Notes under the pieces: model-generated
What the model was told of the DNA's origin: nothing
The model's input: the letters and a program-made list of their open reading frames with translations, nothing else
Databases searched by the model: none
In this document: positions 1 through 6,224 of the stretch, one piece after another
Numbering within the stretch: position 1 is the first letter of the stretch
Layout: each line of letters opens with the position of its first letter
Source of the DNA: Clostridium sp. OF09-36
GTDB taxonomy: Bacteria > Bacillota > Clostridia > Lachnospirales > Lachnospiraceae
DNA: 16,110 nt
NCBI RefSeq assembly: GCF_003481985.1
Contig: NZ_QUMD01000045.1
Coordinates: 1 to 16,110 of the forward strand
Direction of reading: 5' to 3'
Program-made: the position numbers and the translations under genes

Positions 1-155
1 TGAGCAGTACAAAAACAATAAAAGTAGCTGTGTAACCCACCTGGGTAGCAGTAAGGGTGTCATGGACGCACCCCTGAAACTACGGAGCTATGCTTCGTAA
101 TCAGATGCTCGGTAATTCAATTGCCGATGTAGTTCACCAGAAACGAAGAAACTCG
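1..155. other. Hairpin-rich stretch downstream of mscL, role unknown
   Basis: No gene is recognised here. Four short inverted repeats follow one another: CCC/GGG around 37-46, GGGTGT/GCACCC at 55-73, TACGGAGC/GCTTCGTA at 81-99 (8 pairs, one G-T) and TCGGTA/TGCCGA at 109-127. An outer GAAACTAC (76-83) can also pair with GTAGTTC (129-135). A plus-strand frame open at the left edge stops with TAA at 98-100. A minus-strand ATG at 61-63 has AGGGG 7 bases upstream and runs off the edge with a Leu-rich peptide. Neither can be confirmed as coding. It may be a structured RNA, a terminator cluster or the end of a neighbouring gene. Confidence 0.3.
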
Positions 156-632
156 TCAAGAGAGTTTTTCCACAGCCTCTTTCTGAAGCTCGTCGGAAAG
201 AATGGAAGTGCAGTGCGGACAGCGGGTCGCTGCGATCGCAATCTTGGTCTTGCAGTATGGGCATTCTTTCTCAGTTGGTGCTGCAGGCGGAGCCGGTTTT
301 TTGTACAGCTTATTCAGCTGGCGGATGACCAGGAATACAACAAAGGCCATGATCAGGAAATTAATCAGCTGGGTTACAAACAGACCATAGGCGATGACAG
401 AGGTCTGTTCTTTTGCTGCTTCCAGGGTTGTGTAGTGTTCGCCGTTTAAGGCGATAAACATGTTGCTGAAGTCGATTTTTCCGGTGATCAGGCTTAAGGC
501 CGGCATGACTACGTTTTCAACCAGAGAGGTGATCAGTCCGTTGAATGCGCCGCCGATGATCACAGCGACTGCCATGTCGATCATGTTGCCTTTCAGCGCG
601 AATGCCTTGAATTCTTCCAGGATCTTTTTCAT
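156..632 (-). CDS. mscL: Large-conductance mechanosensitive channel MscL with C-terminal zinc ribbon
   Basis: MscL forms a homopentameric membrane pore that opens under membrane tension and releases solutes during hypo-osmotic shock. The first 110 residues are typical: the amphipathic N-terminus (MKKILEEFKAFALKGN), TM1 with the small-residue pore stretch around 20-45 (AVAVIIGGAF), a periplasmic loop near 52-75 and TM2 near 80-104. The protein has 158 residues, longer than the usual 130-150, because residues 111-158 hold a Pro/Ala linker and a CxxC-x10-CxxC module (Cys124, 127, 138, 141), a likely zinc ribbon in the cytoplasm. The start is supported by AGGGGG at 640-645 and by a consensus promoter just upstream. 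The gene is monocistronic, downstream of and collinear with a terminated LysR gene. Confidence 0.96.
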   Translation of the reverse strand: MKKILEEFKAFALKGNMIDMAVAVIIGGAFNGLITSLVENVVMPALSLITGKIDFSNMFIALNGEHYTTLEAAKEQTSVIAYGLFVTQLINFLIMAFVVFLVIRQLNKLYKKPAPPAAPTEKECPYCKTKIAIAATRCPHCTSILSDELQKEAVEKLS

Positions 633-664
633 AGGTAGTCCCCCTTATGTAATCGATTAAAATA

Positions 665-693
665 AGTATAAAATCAGAGGAGAAAAATGTCAA
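665..693 (-). promoter_or_regulatory. Sigma-A promoter of mscL
   Basis: On the minus strand TTGACA (688-693) is separated by 17 bases from TATACT (665-670), an almost perfect vegetative promoter. The predicted start site is near 658, giving a leader of about 25 bases before the mscL start codon. The operator-like repeats at 748-787 would lie about 90-130 bases upstream of that start site. Confidence 0.85.
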
Positions 694-747
694 GAAAGTG
701 CCAGAAAATGCCAAAGGACATTTTCTTGTGGAAGGGTAAACGTAAAC

Positions 748-787
748 GATATAGACAACTATCTATAAGTGATATAGATACTATAGA
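748..787. promoter_or_regulatory. LysR-type operator cluster upstream of mscL
   Basis: GATATAGACAACTATCTATA (748-767) is an inverted repeat, TATAGA-N6-TCTATA, that matches the element in the lysR-aspA intergenic region (1791-1810) at 19 of 20 bases. Two further TATAGA half-sites follow in direct orientation at 773-778 and 782-787, 9 bases apart. The cluster lies between the lysR terminator and the mscL promoter. Binding by the neighbouring LysR protein is inferred from the shared motif and the proximity. Confidence 0.6.
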
Positions 788-810
788 TAATCGGTAAAGC
801 ATTTGCTGGC

Positions 811-846
811 AAAAATTGTGGGAAATTGTGCGAAAATTTCCCACAA
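811..846 (-). terminator. Rho-independent terminator of the lysR gene
   Basis: Read on the minus strand, TTGTGGGAAATT (835-846) pairs perfectly over 12 bases with AATTTCCCACAA (816-827) across a 7-base loop. It is followed by TTTTT (811-815). It begins only a few bases after the lysR stop codon and separates lysR from mscL. Confidence 0.85.
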
Positions 847-849
847 AGA

Positions 850-1779
850 TCAGATCATATCCAGAAAGGTGCTGACCACCTTTGGCATATACCGGCTGCG
901 CTTGTAATAAAAATTCACTTCCCGGGAAGCATCCTGGTGGTTGAGCTTATAGTACACCAGATTTTCGCTGTCCGGAACGTGGCGGATCAGGGTGTCTGAG
1001 CTGAAGGAGATCCCCATGCCGTGCCGGGAGAGATTGTAGGCTGTAATCTGCTGGTCCAGCTCTAAGCGGATCTTTGGAAGAACGTGCGCGTTGTGGAACA
1101 TCCGGTCAGCTCGTGTTCTGGTATCATTTCCACCTTTTAAAAGGAGAAAGTTTTCATTCTGGAAATGTTCCAGGGAAACCGGTGGGATACGGGAGTTGAA
1201 ATGCCGGTTTTCCAGAATATCGGAAGCGGTGAAGGCATAGTTTTTCATCGTTTCGTTTATGGAAAGACGGGACGGAACGGTCAGCAGCAGGTGTTCTTCG
1301 CAAAAGAAGCGTTTGCTGTAGACTGCAGGGTCCATGTTCTGGTTGTCGATCAGAAGGTCCAGGGAGCCGGAAAACAGCTTTTTGGTCAGCTCTGAGGTGG
1401 TTGCTTCGACCAGATTTAAGTGAACTTGCGGATAGCGCTCCGTAAATCTGGAAATAAACGGCGGCAGCACATAGGAAATGAAGAGGTTGGTGCCTCCGAT
1501 GGAGATGGAGCCGCTTTTGATCTCCCTCATGTCATTGATATAATTCTGAAATCCGTTTTCCACATCCATGATGATCTCAATGGAGCGGATGTATTCTTTT
1601 CCGGGATCTGTGAGCTGGATAGGGTTGGAGCTGCGGTCGAAGATGGGGAAGCCGATCTGGGCTTCCTCTTTTTTGACGGCAGCGCTTAATGATGGCTGGC
1701 TGATAAATAGATTGCGGGCGGCCTTCGAAAAGCTCATTTCTTTGTAAACTTCATAAACGTAATGCATCCCCTGAAACAT
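850..1779 (-). CDS. LysR family transcriptional regulator
   Basis: This 309-residue protein has the length and layout of LysR-type regulators. A winged helix-turn-helix fills residues 1-62, with the typical FSKAARNLFISQPSLSAAVK recognition region and the FDR segment after it. A linker helix follows, then a type-2 periplasmic-binding-like effector domain from about 90 to the end (starting KSGSISIGGTNLF). The start codon is preceded by AGGAGG (1785-1790) with 5 bases spacing. It is transcribed divergently from aspA from an overlapping promoter, and a 20-bp inverted repeat lies in its leader, so autorepression and activation of aspA are likely (inference from the usual LysR arrangement). The effector is unknown; aspartate or a related dicarboxylate is a guess from the neighbour. 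Confidence 0.95.
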   Translation of the reverse strand: MFQGMHYVYEVYKEMSFSKAARNLFISQPSLSAAVKKEEAQIGFPIFDRSSNPIQLTDPGKEYIRSIEIIMDVENGFQNYINDMREIKSGSISIGGTNLFISYVLPPFISRFTERYPQVHLNLVEATTSELTKKLFSGSLDLLIDNQNMDPAVYSKRFFCEEHLLLTVPSRLSINETMKNYAFTASDILENRHFNSRIPPVSLEHFQNENFLLLKGGNDTRTRADRMFHNAHVLPKIRLELDQQITAYNLSRHGMGISFSSDTLIRHVPDSENLVYYKLNHQDASREVNFYYKRSRYMPKVVSTFLDMI

Positions 1780-1790
1780 AACTTCCTCCT

Positions 1791-1810
1791 GATATAGACA
1801 AATATCTATA
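1791..1810. promoter_or_regulatory. LysR-type operator between lysR and aspA
   Basis: GATATAGACAAATATCTATA contains the inverted repeat TATAGA-N6-TCTATA (1793-1798 with 1805-1810). Its centre lies about 67 bases upstream of the predicted aspA start site, the usual place of the high-affinity recognition site of LysR activators. It also lies within the lysR leader, immediately upstream of the lysR ribosome binding site. A 19-of-20 copy occurs at 748-767. Confidence 0.7.
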
Positions 1811-1832
1811 AAAAGTATGATTTTATAAGTAT

Positions 1833-1861
1833 TTGAAAATAGTGTAGTGCCAAATTATACT
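1833..1861 (+). promoter_or_regulatory. Sigma-A promoter of aspA
   Basis: TTGAAA (1833-1838), a 17-base spacer and TATACT (1856-1861) form a near-consensus promoter. The predicted start site is near 1868, leaving an untranslated leader of about 155 bases before aspA. It overlaps the opposing lysR promoter. Confidence 0.8.
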
Positions 1862-1869
1862 GGTGTCAA
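1841..1869 (-). promoter_or_regulatory. Sigma-A promoter of the lysR gene
   Basis: On the minus strand TTGACA (1864-1869) is followed after 17 bases by TACACT (1841-1846). The predicted start is near 1834, so the inverted repeat at 1791-1810 lies at about +24 to +43, where bound regulator could block transcription. It shares 21 bases with the aspA promoter. Confidence 0.75.
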
Positions 1870-2023
1870 GAACAAACAATGTCAGCACCACATAAGAGAG
1901 ATTCTGCTGCGGGACACAAATGCGGGAACAAGATGGCAGAAAACGGCAGCAGCCTGCAGGGAAGCATGGAATATTTGTATGGCAGGACATTTGGACGAAA
2001 AGATACATGGGAGGATCAGGAAC

Positions 2024-3457
2024 ATGAAGGAAGAGGAAAAGAAATATCGTCTGGAGCACGATTCGATCGGAGAAAAGGAAGTGCCGGAGGATGCCTATTA
2101 TGGGGTTCAGACGCTTCGTGCTTATGAGAATTTTAATATAACGGGGCTGAAAATGCATCCGGAACTGATCAACAGTGTGGCGCAGATCAAAAAGGCGGCG
2201 GCCATCACCAACTTTGAGGTGGGTGAGCTGGATAAGAAGCGGGCATCGGCCATTACCCAGGCCTGCGACGAGATCATTGCCGGAAAGCTGCACGACCAGT
2301 TTATCGTAGACCCGATCCAGGGCGGCGCCGGAACTTCTTTGAACATGAATGCAAATGAAGTCATTGCAAACCGTGCAATCGAGATCCTGGGTGGGAAAAA
2401 GGGCGATTACAAGCTGGTCAACCCGAATGACCATGTTAACTTTGGACAGTCCACCAATGACGTATTCCCGTCCTGCGGAAAGATGGCAGCGTTAAAGCTG
2501 CTGGGCAATGCGCAGGAGCAGCTGAAACGCCTGGAAGAGGCACTCATGGACAAGGCGAAAGAGTTTGATTCCGTGATCAAAATGGGCAGAACCCAGCTGC
2601 AGGATGCCGTGCCGATCCGCCTGGGACAGGAATTCCACGCGTATGCATCGGCCATCCGCCGCGATATCAGACGGTTCGACAATGCGAAGGAAGAAATCCG
2701 CTGCTTAAACCTGGGCGGTACCGCGATCGGAACTGGACTGAATGCGGATGTCCAGTATTTTCACCGCGTGGTAAAAAATATGTCCACGTTAACCGGTGAG
2801 GAGCTGGTGCAGTCCTACGACATGATCGATGCGACCCAGAACCTCGACAGCTATGCATCGGTATCCGGCATTGTAAAAAACTGTGCCGTGAACCTGTCCA
2901 AGATGTCCAACGACCTGCGTCTGATGTCATCGGGACCGAGAACCGGTTTTGGCGAGATCAACCTTCCGGCGAGACAGAATGGTTCTTCCATCATGCCGGG
3001 CAAGATCAACCCGGTTATCCCGGAGGTGGTCAATCAGGTTGCTTTCAATATCATCGGAAACGATGTAACGATCACCATGGCGGCAGAGGCCGGACAGCTG
3101 GAATTAAATGCCTTTGAGCCGATCATTTTCTATAATTTGTTTGAATCGATCGAGACGCTGACCTACGCAGTCAAGACGTTGGTGGACAACTGTATTACCG
3201 GAATCACCGCGAACAAGGAGCACTGCCGCAAAGAGGTAGAGAACAGCATCGGTGTCATCACCGCGATCTGTCCGTATGTCGGCTATGAGACAGCAGCAAA
3301 CATTGCGAAAGAAGCACTGCGCACCGGCCGTCAGGTACGGGATCTGATTCTGGAAAAGGGTCTGATGGATGCGGAACAGTTAAATACCGTGCTGAACCCA
3401 TACACCATGACAGAGCCGGGAATTCTCGGAAAAGACCCGATGGAACAGCTTCGATAG
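2024..3457 (+). CDS. aspA: Aspartate ammonia-lyase (aspartase)
   Basis: Aspartase deaminates L-aspartate to fumarate and ammonia in the cytoplasm as a homotetramer, feeding fumarate reduction or amino-acid catabolism. The 477-residue protein has the superfamily signature GSSIMPGKINPV at 320-331, containing the catalytic serine loop. It continues as IPEVVNQVAFNIIGND and AAEAGQLELN, which resembles aspartases rather than fumarases. HVNFGQSTND at 137-146 and GRTQLQDAVP at 188-197 are the other active-site regions. The open frame extends back to 1847, but ATG 2024 is chosen because GGGAGG (2009-2014) lies 9 bases upstream and homology starts there. Expression is probably activated by the divergent LysR protein. 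Class II fumarase is the main alternative and is less likely. Confidence 0.95.
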   Translation: MKEEEKKYRLEHDSIGEKEVPEDAYYGVQTLRAYENFNITGLKMHPELINSVAQIKKAAAITNFEVGELDKKRASAITQACDEIIAGKLHDQFIVDPIQGGAGTSLNMNANEVIANRAIEILGGKKGDYKLVNPNDHVNFGQSTNDVFPSCGKMAALKLLGNAQEQLKRLEEALMDKAKEFDSVIKMGRTQLQDAVPIRLGQEFHAYASAIRRDIRRFDNAKEEIRCLNLGGTAIGTGLNADVQYFHRVVKNMSTLTGEELVQSYDMIDATQNLDSYASVSGIVKNCAVNLSKMSNDLRLMSSGPRTGFGEINLPARQNGSSIMPGKINPVIPEVVNQVAFNIIGNDVTITMAAEAGQLELNAFEPIIFYNLFESIETLTYAVKTLVDNCITGITANKEHCRKEVENSIGVITAICPYVGYETAANIAKEALRTGRQVRDLILEKGLMDAEQLNTVLNPYTMTEPGILGKDPMEQLR

Positions 3458-3537
3458 CAGTCCTGTTCTTTCTGATTTACCGGAATAGCAGGGACGAAAC
3501 AGAAAAAATGCGTGCAGACTTTAGAATGCGACTTTTG

Positions 3538-3577
3538 GAACGCCAATCCACTCACGGACTGGCGTTCTTTCTTTTCC
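3538..3577 (+). terminator. Rho-independent terminator of aspA
   Basis: GAACGCCA-A-TCC (3538-3549) pairs with GGA-C-TGGCGTTC (3556-3567) around the loop ACTCAC, with one internal mismatch. The run TTTCTTTTCC follows. It sits 80 bases after the aspA stop and directly before the extended -10 element of the next promoter. Confidence 0.85.
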
Positions 3578-3588
3578 TATGGTATAAT
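3560..3588 (+). promoter_or_regulatory. Extended -10 promoter for fchA-folD
   Basis: TGG-TATAAT (3580-3588) is a perfect -10 hexamer with a TGN extension. The -35 region (TGGCGT, 3560-3565) is poor and is part of the aspA terminator stem, so the extension would have to compensate. The predicted start is near 3595, placing the repeat element 3591-3685 in the leader. Confidence 0.55.
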
Positions 3589-3590
3589 GT

Positions 3591-3685
3591 GACGAGCGCA
3601 AGAGAGCCAGGAGCGTGCTTGCACGTTCATGGCGAACGGCGAGGAAATCGAGTGACTTGCGTCACGAGGACGAGCGCAAGAGAGC
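3591..3685 (+). repeat. Repeat-bounded palindromic element in the fchA leader
   Basis: The 17-base sequence GACGAGCGCAAGAGAGC occurs identically at 3591-3607 and 3669-3685. Between the copies lie two hairpins: GAGCGTGC/GCACGTTC (3611-3628, one G-T pair, tight loop) and GTGAC-TTGC-GTCAC (3652-3665). The stretch is richer in G and C than its surroundings and has CGAG/GAGCG-type repetition. It could be a dispersed REP- or MITE-like element, or a structured leader. No transposase accompanies it. Confidence 0.55.
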
Positions 3686-3719
3686 AAAGGCAAAAGAAGG
3701 AAAGCGAGGATTCCTTATT

Positions 3720-4349
3720 ATGATAGAAAAAGAACTGATGGGCCTGTGGCTTGGAACGCTGGCATCGAAAGCGCCGGTTCCGGGCGGCGGCGGTGCGTCT
3801 GCCCTGGGCGGTTCGGTGGCAGCAGCACTGGGACAGATGGTGTCGAACCTGACAATTGGAAAAAAGAAATATGCAGACGTGGAAGAAGAGGTGCAGGATC
3901 TTTTAGGAAAACTGCAGGCACTTCAGAATGAATTTCTGGATCTGGCAGACCAGGATGCGAAGGTATTTGCTCCGCTTGCTGCAGCTTACAGTCTTCCGGC
4001 CTCTACGGAAGAGGAAAAGCAGGAAAAAGCACGCATTATGGAAGAAAACCTGCTTGCGGCAAGCCTGGTACCGCTTCAGATGATGGAAAAGGCAGCGGAA
4101 ACCATAGAACTTCTGGAATTCCTGGGGGAAAAGGGCAGCCGTATGGCCGTTTCAGATGTAGGCGTGGCTGTTCAGTTTGCAAGAACAGCGCTGACCGGTG
4201 CGGTTATGAATGTATACATCAATACAAAGTCCATGAAGAACCGGGAAAAAGCGGAAGAGTTAAATGCAAGGGCGAAGAAGCTGATCGAAGAGGGAACCAG
4301 ACAGGCCGATGAAATTTATGCGAAAGTGCTTAAGCAGCTGGTCGGATAA
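3720..4349 (+). CDS. fchA: Cyclodeaminase/cyclohydrolase family protein, probable methenyl-THF cyclohydrolase FchA
   Basis: The 209-residue protein belongs to the formiminotransferase-cyclodeaminase C-terminal family. Members hydrolyse 5,10-methenyl-THF to 10-formyl-THF (FchA) or deaminate 5-formimino-THF. It begins ELMGLWLGTLASKAPVPGGGGASALGGS; the glycine-rich PGGGGASALGGS motif near residues 21-32 is the family hallmark, followed by an all-helical body. Later helices carry SDVGVAVQFARTALTGAVMNV. ATG 3720 is chosen over in-frame upstream codons that fall in the repeat element; GAGGA (3706-3710) lies 9 bases before it. folD follows 108 bases downstream on the same strand. No histidine-degradation genes are nearby, which favours the one-carbon cyclohydrolase role. 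This matters because the FolD here lacks cyclohydrolase residues. Confidence 0.85.
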   Translation: MIEKELMGLWLGTLASKAPVPGGGGASALGGSVAAALGQMVSNLTIGKKKYADVEEEVQDLLGKLQALQNEFLDLADQDAKVFAPLAAAYSLPASTEEEKQEKARIMEENLLAASLVPLQMMEKAAETIELLEFLGEKGSRMAVSDVGVAVQFARTALTGAVMNVYINTKSMKNREKAEELNARAKKLIEEGTRQADEIYAKVLKQLVG

Positions 4350-4371
4350 CGCAGTGTGGTTTGAAGGCTTC

Positions 4372-4398
4372 TGTGTATTTTAAAATAGAAAATACACA
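4372..4398 (+). other. AT-rich hairpin between fchA and folD
   Basis: TGTGTATTTT (4372-4381) pairs perfectly with AAAATACACA (4389-4398) around a 7-base loop. No U-tract follows, so it is more likely a transcript-stabilising or processing hairpin than a strong terminator. This would allow cotranscription of fchA and folD. Confidence 0.45.
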
Positions 4399-4457
4399 AA
4401 GGAGAAGAAGAGAGTTCCAAAATACGGAGAGAGACAGAATATAAGGGAGGACATTCC

Positions 4458-5294
4458 ATGCGAGTATTGAAAGGTGCAGAGGTTTCTGCCAAGATCAAAG
4501 AAGAAGTGCAGGCAGCGCTTGCAAACAGAGCCGGGGAGGCACCAAAACTGGCTATTGTACGGGTGGGAGAGAACCCGGATGATATGTCTTATGAGCGCGG
4601 TGCAACCAAGAAGATGGAAAATTTTGGACTGCGCGTGCAGTCTTATGTGTATCCGGCTGACATTTCGGATGCAGAGTTTAAGGCAGAATTCACCAAAATC
4701 AGTGAGGATCCGGATGTGACTGGAATTCTCATGCTCCGTCCGTTGCCAAAGCAGATTTGCGAGAAGGACATTGAGCAGATGATCAATCCGAAAAAGGATC
4801 TGGATGGAATCTCACCGGTAAACATCGCAAAGGTATTTGCAGGCGATAACAGCGGCTTTGCTCCGTGCACCGCTGAGGCTGTCATTGAGGTATTGAAAGC
4901 AGCCGAGATCCCGATGACCGGAAAACGCGTGACGATCGTGGGACGCAGCATGGTAGTCGGAAAGCCGCTTTCCATGTTAATGTTAAAGGAAAATGCGACT
5001 GTCACCATCTGCCACACCAGAACGAAAGACCTGGCAGGAACCTGCCGGAATGCGGAAATCCTGGTGGCAGCAGCCGGACACGCAAAAATGTTAAACGGCG
5101 ATTATGTGGGCGATGATGCAGTGGTGATCGATGTCGGCATCAATGTGGATGAAAACGGAAAACTCTGCGGGGATGTGGATTACGATACCATTTTAGAGAA
5201 AGCCCAGGCGGCAACTCCGGTACCGGGCGGTGTCGGTGCGGTGACAACGGCAGTGCTGGCGAAGCATCTCATGCGGGCAGCAGGACTCTTGTAA
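4458..5294 (+). CDS. folD: Methylene-THF dehydrogenase FolD, cyclohydrolase residues missing
   Basis: FolD normally oxidises 5,10-methylene-THF with NADP and hydrolyses the methenyl product to 10-formyl-THF. The 278-residue protein has normal length. The N-terminal folate domain includes Tyr45 (MSYERG). The Rossmann domain has VGRSMVVGKP at 161-170 and the C-terminal PGGVG is at 256-260. DLDG at 114-117 keeps the folate-binding Asp116. In the usual YxxxK motif the lysine position is Ala49, and the Gln of the usual VQLPLP motif is Leu93 (LMLRPLP). In human and E. coli enzymes these Lys and Gln residues serve the cyclohydrolase step. It is therefore probably only a dehydrogenase (inference), paired with FchA upstream. 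GGGAGG (4444-4449) supports the start. Confidence 0.93.
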   Translation: MRVLKGAEVSAKIKEEVQAALANRAGEAPKLAIVRVGENPDDMSYERGATKKMENFGLRVQSYVYPADISDAEFKAEFTKISEDPDVTGILMLRPLPKQICEKDIEQMINPKKDLDGISPVNIAKVFAGDNSGFAPCTAEAVIEVLKAAEIPMTGKRVTIVGRSMVVGKPLSMLMLKENATVTICHTRTKDLAGTCRNAEILVAAAGHAKMLNGDYVGDDAVVIDVGINVDENGKLCGDVDYDTILEKAQAATPVPGGVGAVTTAVLAKHLMRAAGLL

Positions 5295-5441
5295 TAAGTA
5301 GAAAGAGTTACAATCCGCGGCTGGAAAACCAGGATATGCCGGCAGATTGCGGCTGTCTGCATCGAAAAACTGGTTGTCCGGTTGAAAGAGATAAAAAGAT
5401 GAATCGAAAAACAATGGATAGAACGAAAGGAGAAGATTCAC

Positions 5442-6071
5442 ATGGCAAAAGTATTACTGATCAACGGAAGTGGAAATGAGCATGGCTGTACCTTTACAGC
5501 ACTGAGCGAGGCAGCAAAGGCATTGAATGAAGAGGGCGTGGAGACCGAGATCATCCAGCTTGGAAAAGATGCGATCCGGGATTGCATTGGCTGCGGTGCA
5601 TGCGGCAAGCTGAAACGCTGCGTGTTTGAGGATGATCTGGTAAATCTGGTAGCTGCAAAGGCAAAAGATGCGGACGGATTTATCTTCGGAAGCCCGGTTT
5701 ACTATGCGCATCCAAGTGGACGCGTGCTTTCCTTCCTGGACCGCCTGTTTTATTCCGCTGGTAGTGCCTTTGCGTATAAGCCGGGTGCAGCAGTGCTTTC
5801 TGCAAGACGCGGCGGAACGACGGCATCCTTTGATGTGTTAAATAAATATTTCGGCATTACAAACATGGTAACCGTTGGTTCCCAGTACTGGAACATGGTA
5901 CATGGCAACAAGCCGGAAGAGGTGATGCAGGATCTGGAAGGACTTCAGACCATGCGTACCCTTGGACGTAACATGGCGTGGGTGATCAAGTGCCTGGAGG
6001 CTGGAAAGAAAGCCGGAATTACCGCGCCGACTGGAAGAGAAGAGCGGGCAAGGACCAATTTCATCCGCTGA
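5442..6071 (+). CDS. Flavodoxin-fold NAD(P)H-dependent FMN reductase, ISF-like
   Basis: The 209-residue protein has the flavodoxin-like fold of NADPH-dependent FMN reductases and iron-sulfur flavoproteins. The N-terminal strand and FMN phosphate loop are at 4-20 (VLLINGSGNEHG). A second flavin contact, FGSPVYYAHPSG, lies near 87-98. Cys48, 51, 54 and 60 form C-x2-C-x2-C-x5-C, which fits the compact motif that binds a 4Fe-4S cluster in archaeal iron-sulfur flavoproteins. It could transfer electrons between ferredoxin or NAD(P)H and an unknown acceptor in the cytoplasm. AAAGGAG lies 8-9 bases upstream of the start. It has a 147-base gap from folD with small hairpins (CTGG-AAAA-CCAG) and no clear promoter. 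The precise substrate is unknown. Confidence 0.87.
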   Translation: MAKVLLINGSGNEHGCTFTALSEAAKALNEEGVETEIIQLGKDAIRDCIGCGACGKLKRCVFEDDLVNLVAAKAKDADGFIFGSPVYYAHPSGRVLSFLDRLFYSAGSAFAYKPGAAVLSARRGGTTASFDVLNKYFGITNMVTVGSQYWNMVHGNKPEEVMQDLEGLQTMRTLGRNMAWVIKCLEAGKKAGITAPTGREERARTNFIR

Positions 6072-6132
6072 TTTCAAACCGTTGTGTAAACATGAGTGAA
6101 AATGGTGCATGATTTTCCGTGACAGTGTGAAA

Positions 6133-6202
6133 CGGTTGTTTCGCGGACTGTACATAGAACGAATGAATCGGTTGTTTTTCAAGAAGTACATGGAAAATCG
6201 AA
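6133..6202 (+). repeat. Two tandem imperfect 36-base repeats before the acetyltransferase gene
   Basis: CGGTTGTTT-N8-GTACAT occurs at 6133-6155 and again at 6169-6191, exactly 36 bases apart. The bases after each GTACAT are also related (aGA..GAAT and gGA..GAAT). The two copies occupy most of the gap between the flavoprotein and the GNAT gene. Function is unknown; they may be regulator sites or a small duplication. Confidence 0.5.
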
Positions 6203-6224
6203 TAAGAAGAGCGGAGTGAAATAA

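Noticed and set aside
77..139. tRNA-like fold ending in CACCA
   Set aside because: Only 63 bases, no anticodon arm of 5+7+5 and the T-loop is out of register, so it is not a tRNA.
1847..2023. N-terminal extension of AspA
   Set aside because: The segment starts inside the promoter, lacks family similarity, and ATG 2024 has a strong ribosome site.
1879..2127. 82-residue open frame in the aspA leader
   Set aside because: No ribosome binding site, no recognisable features and it runs into aspA in another frame.
1823..2434. 203-residue open frame on the minus strand
   Set aside because: It lies antisense to aspA and its promoter, has no family features and no ribosome site; it is a shadow of aspA codon use.
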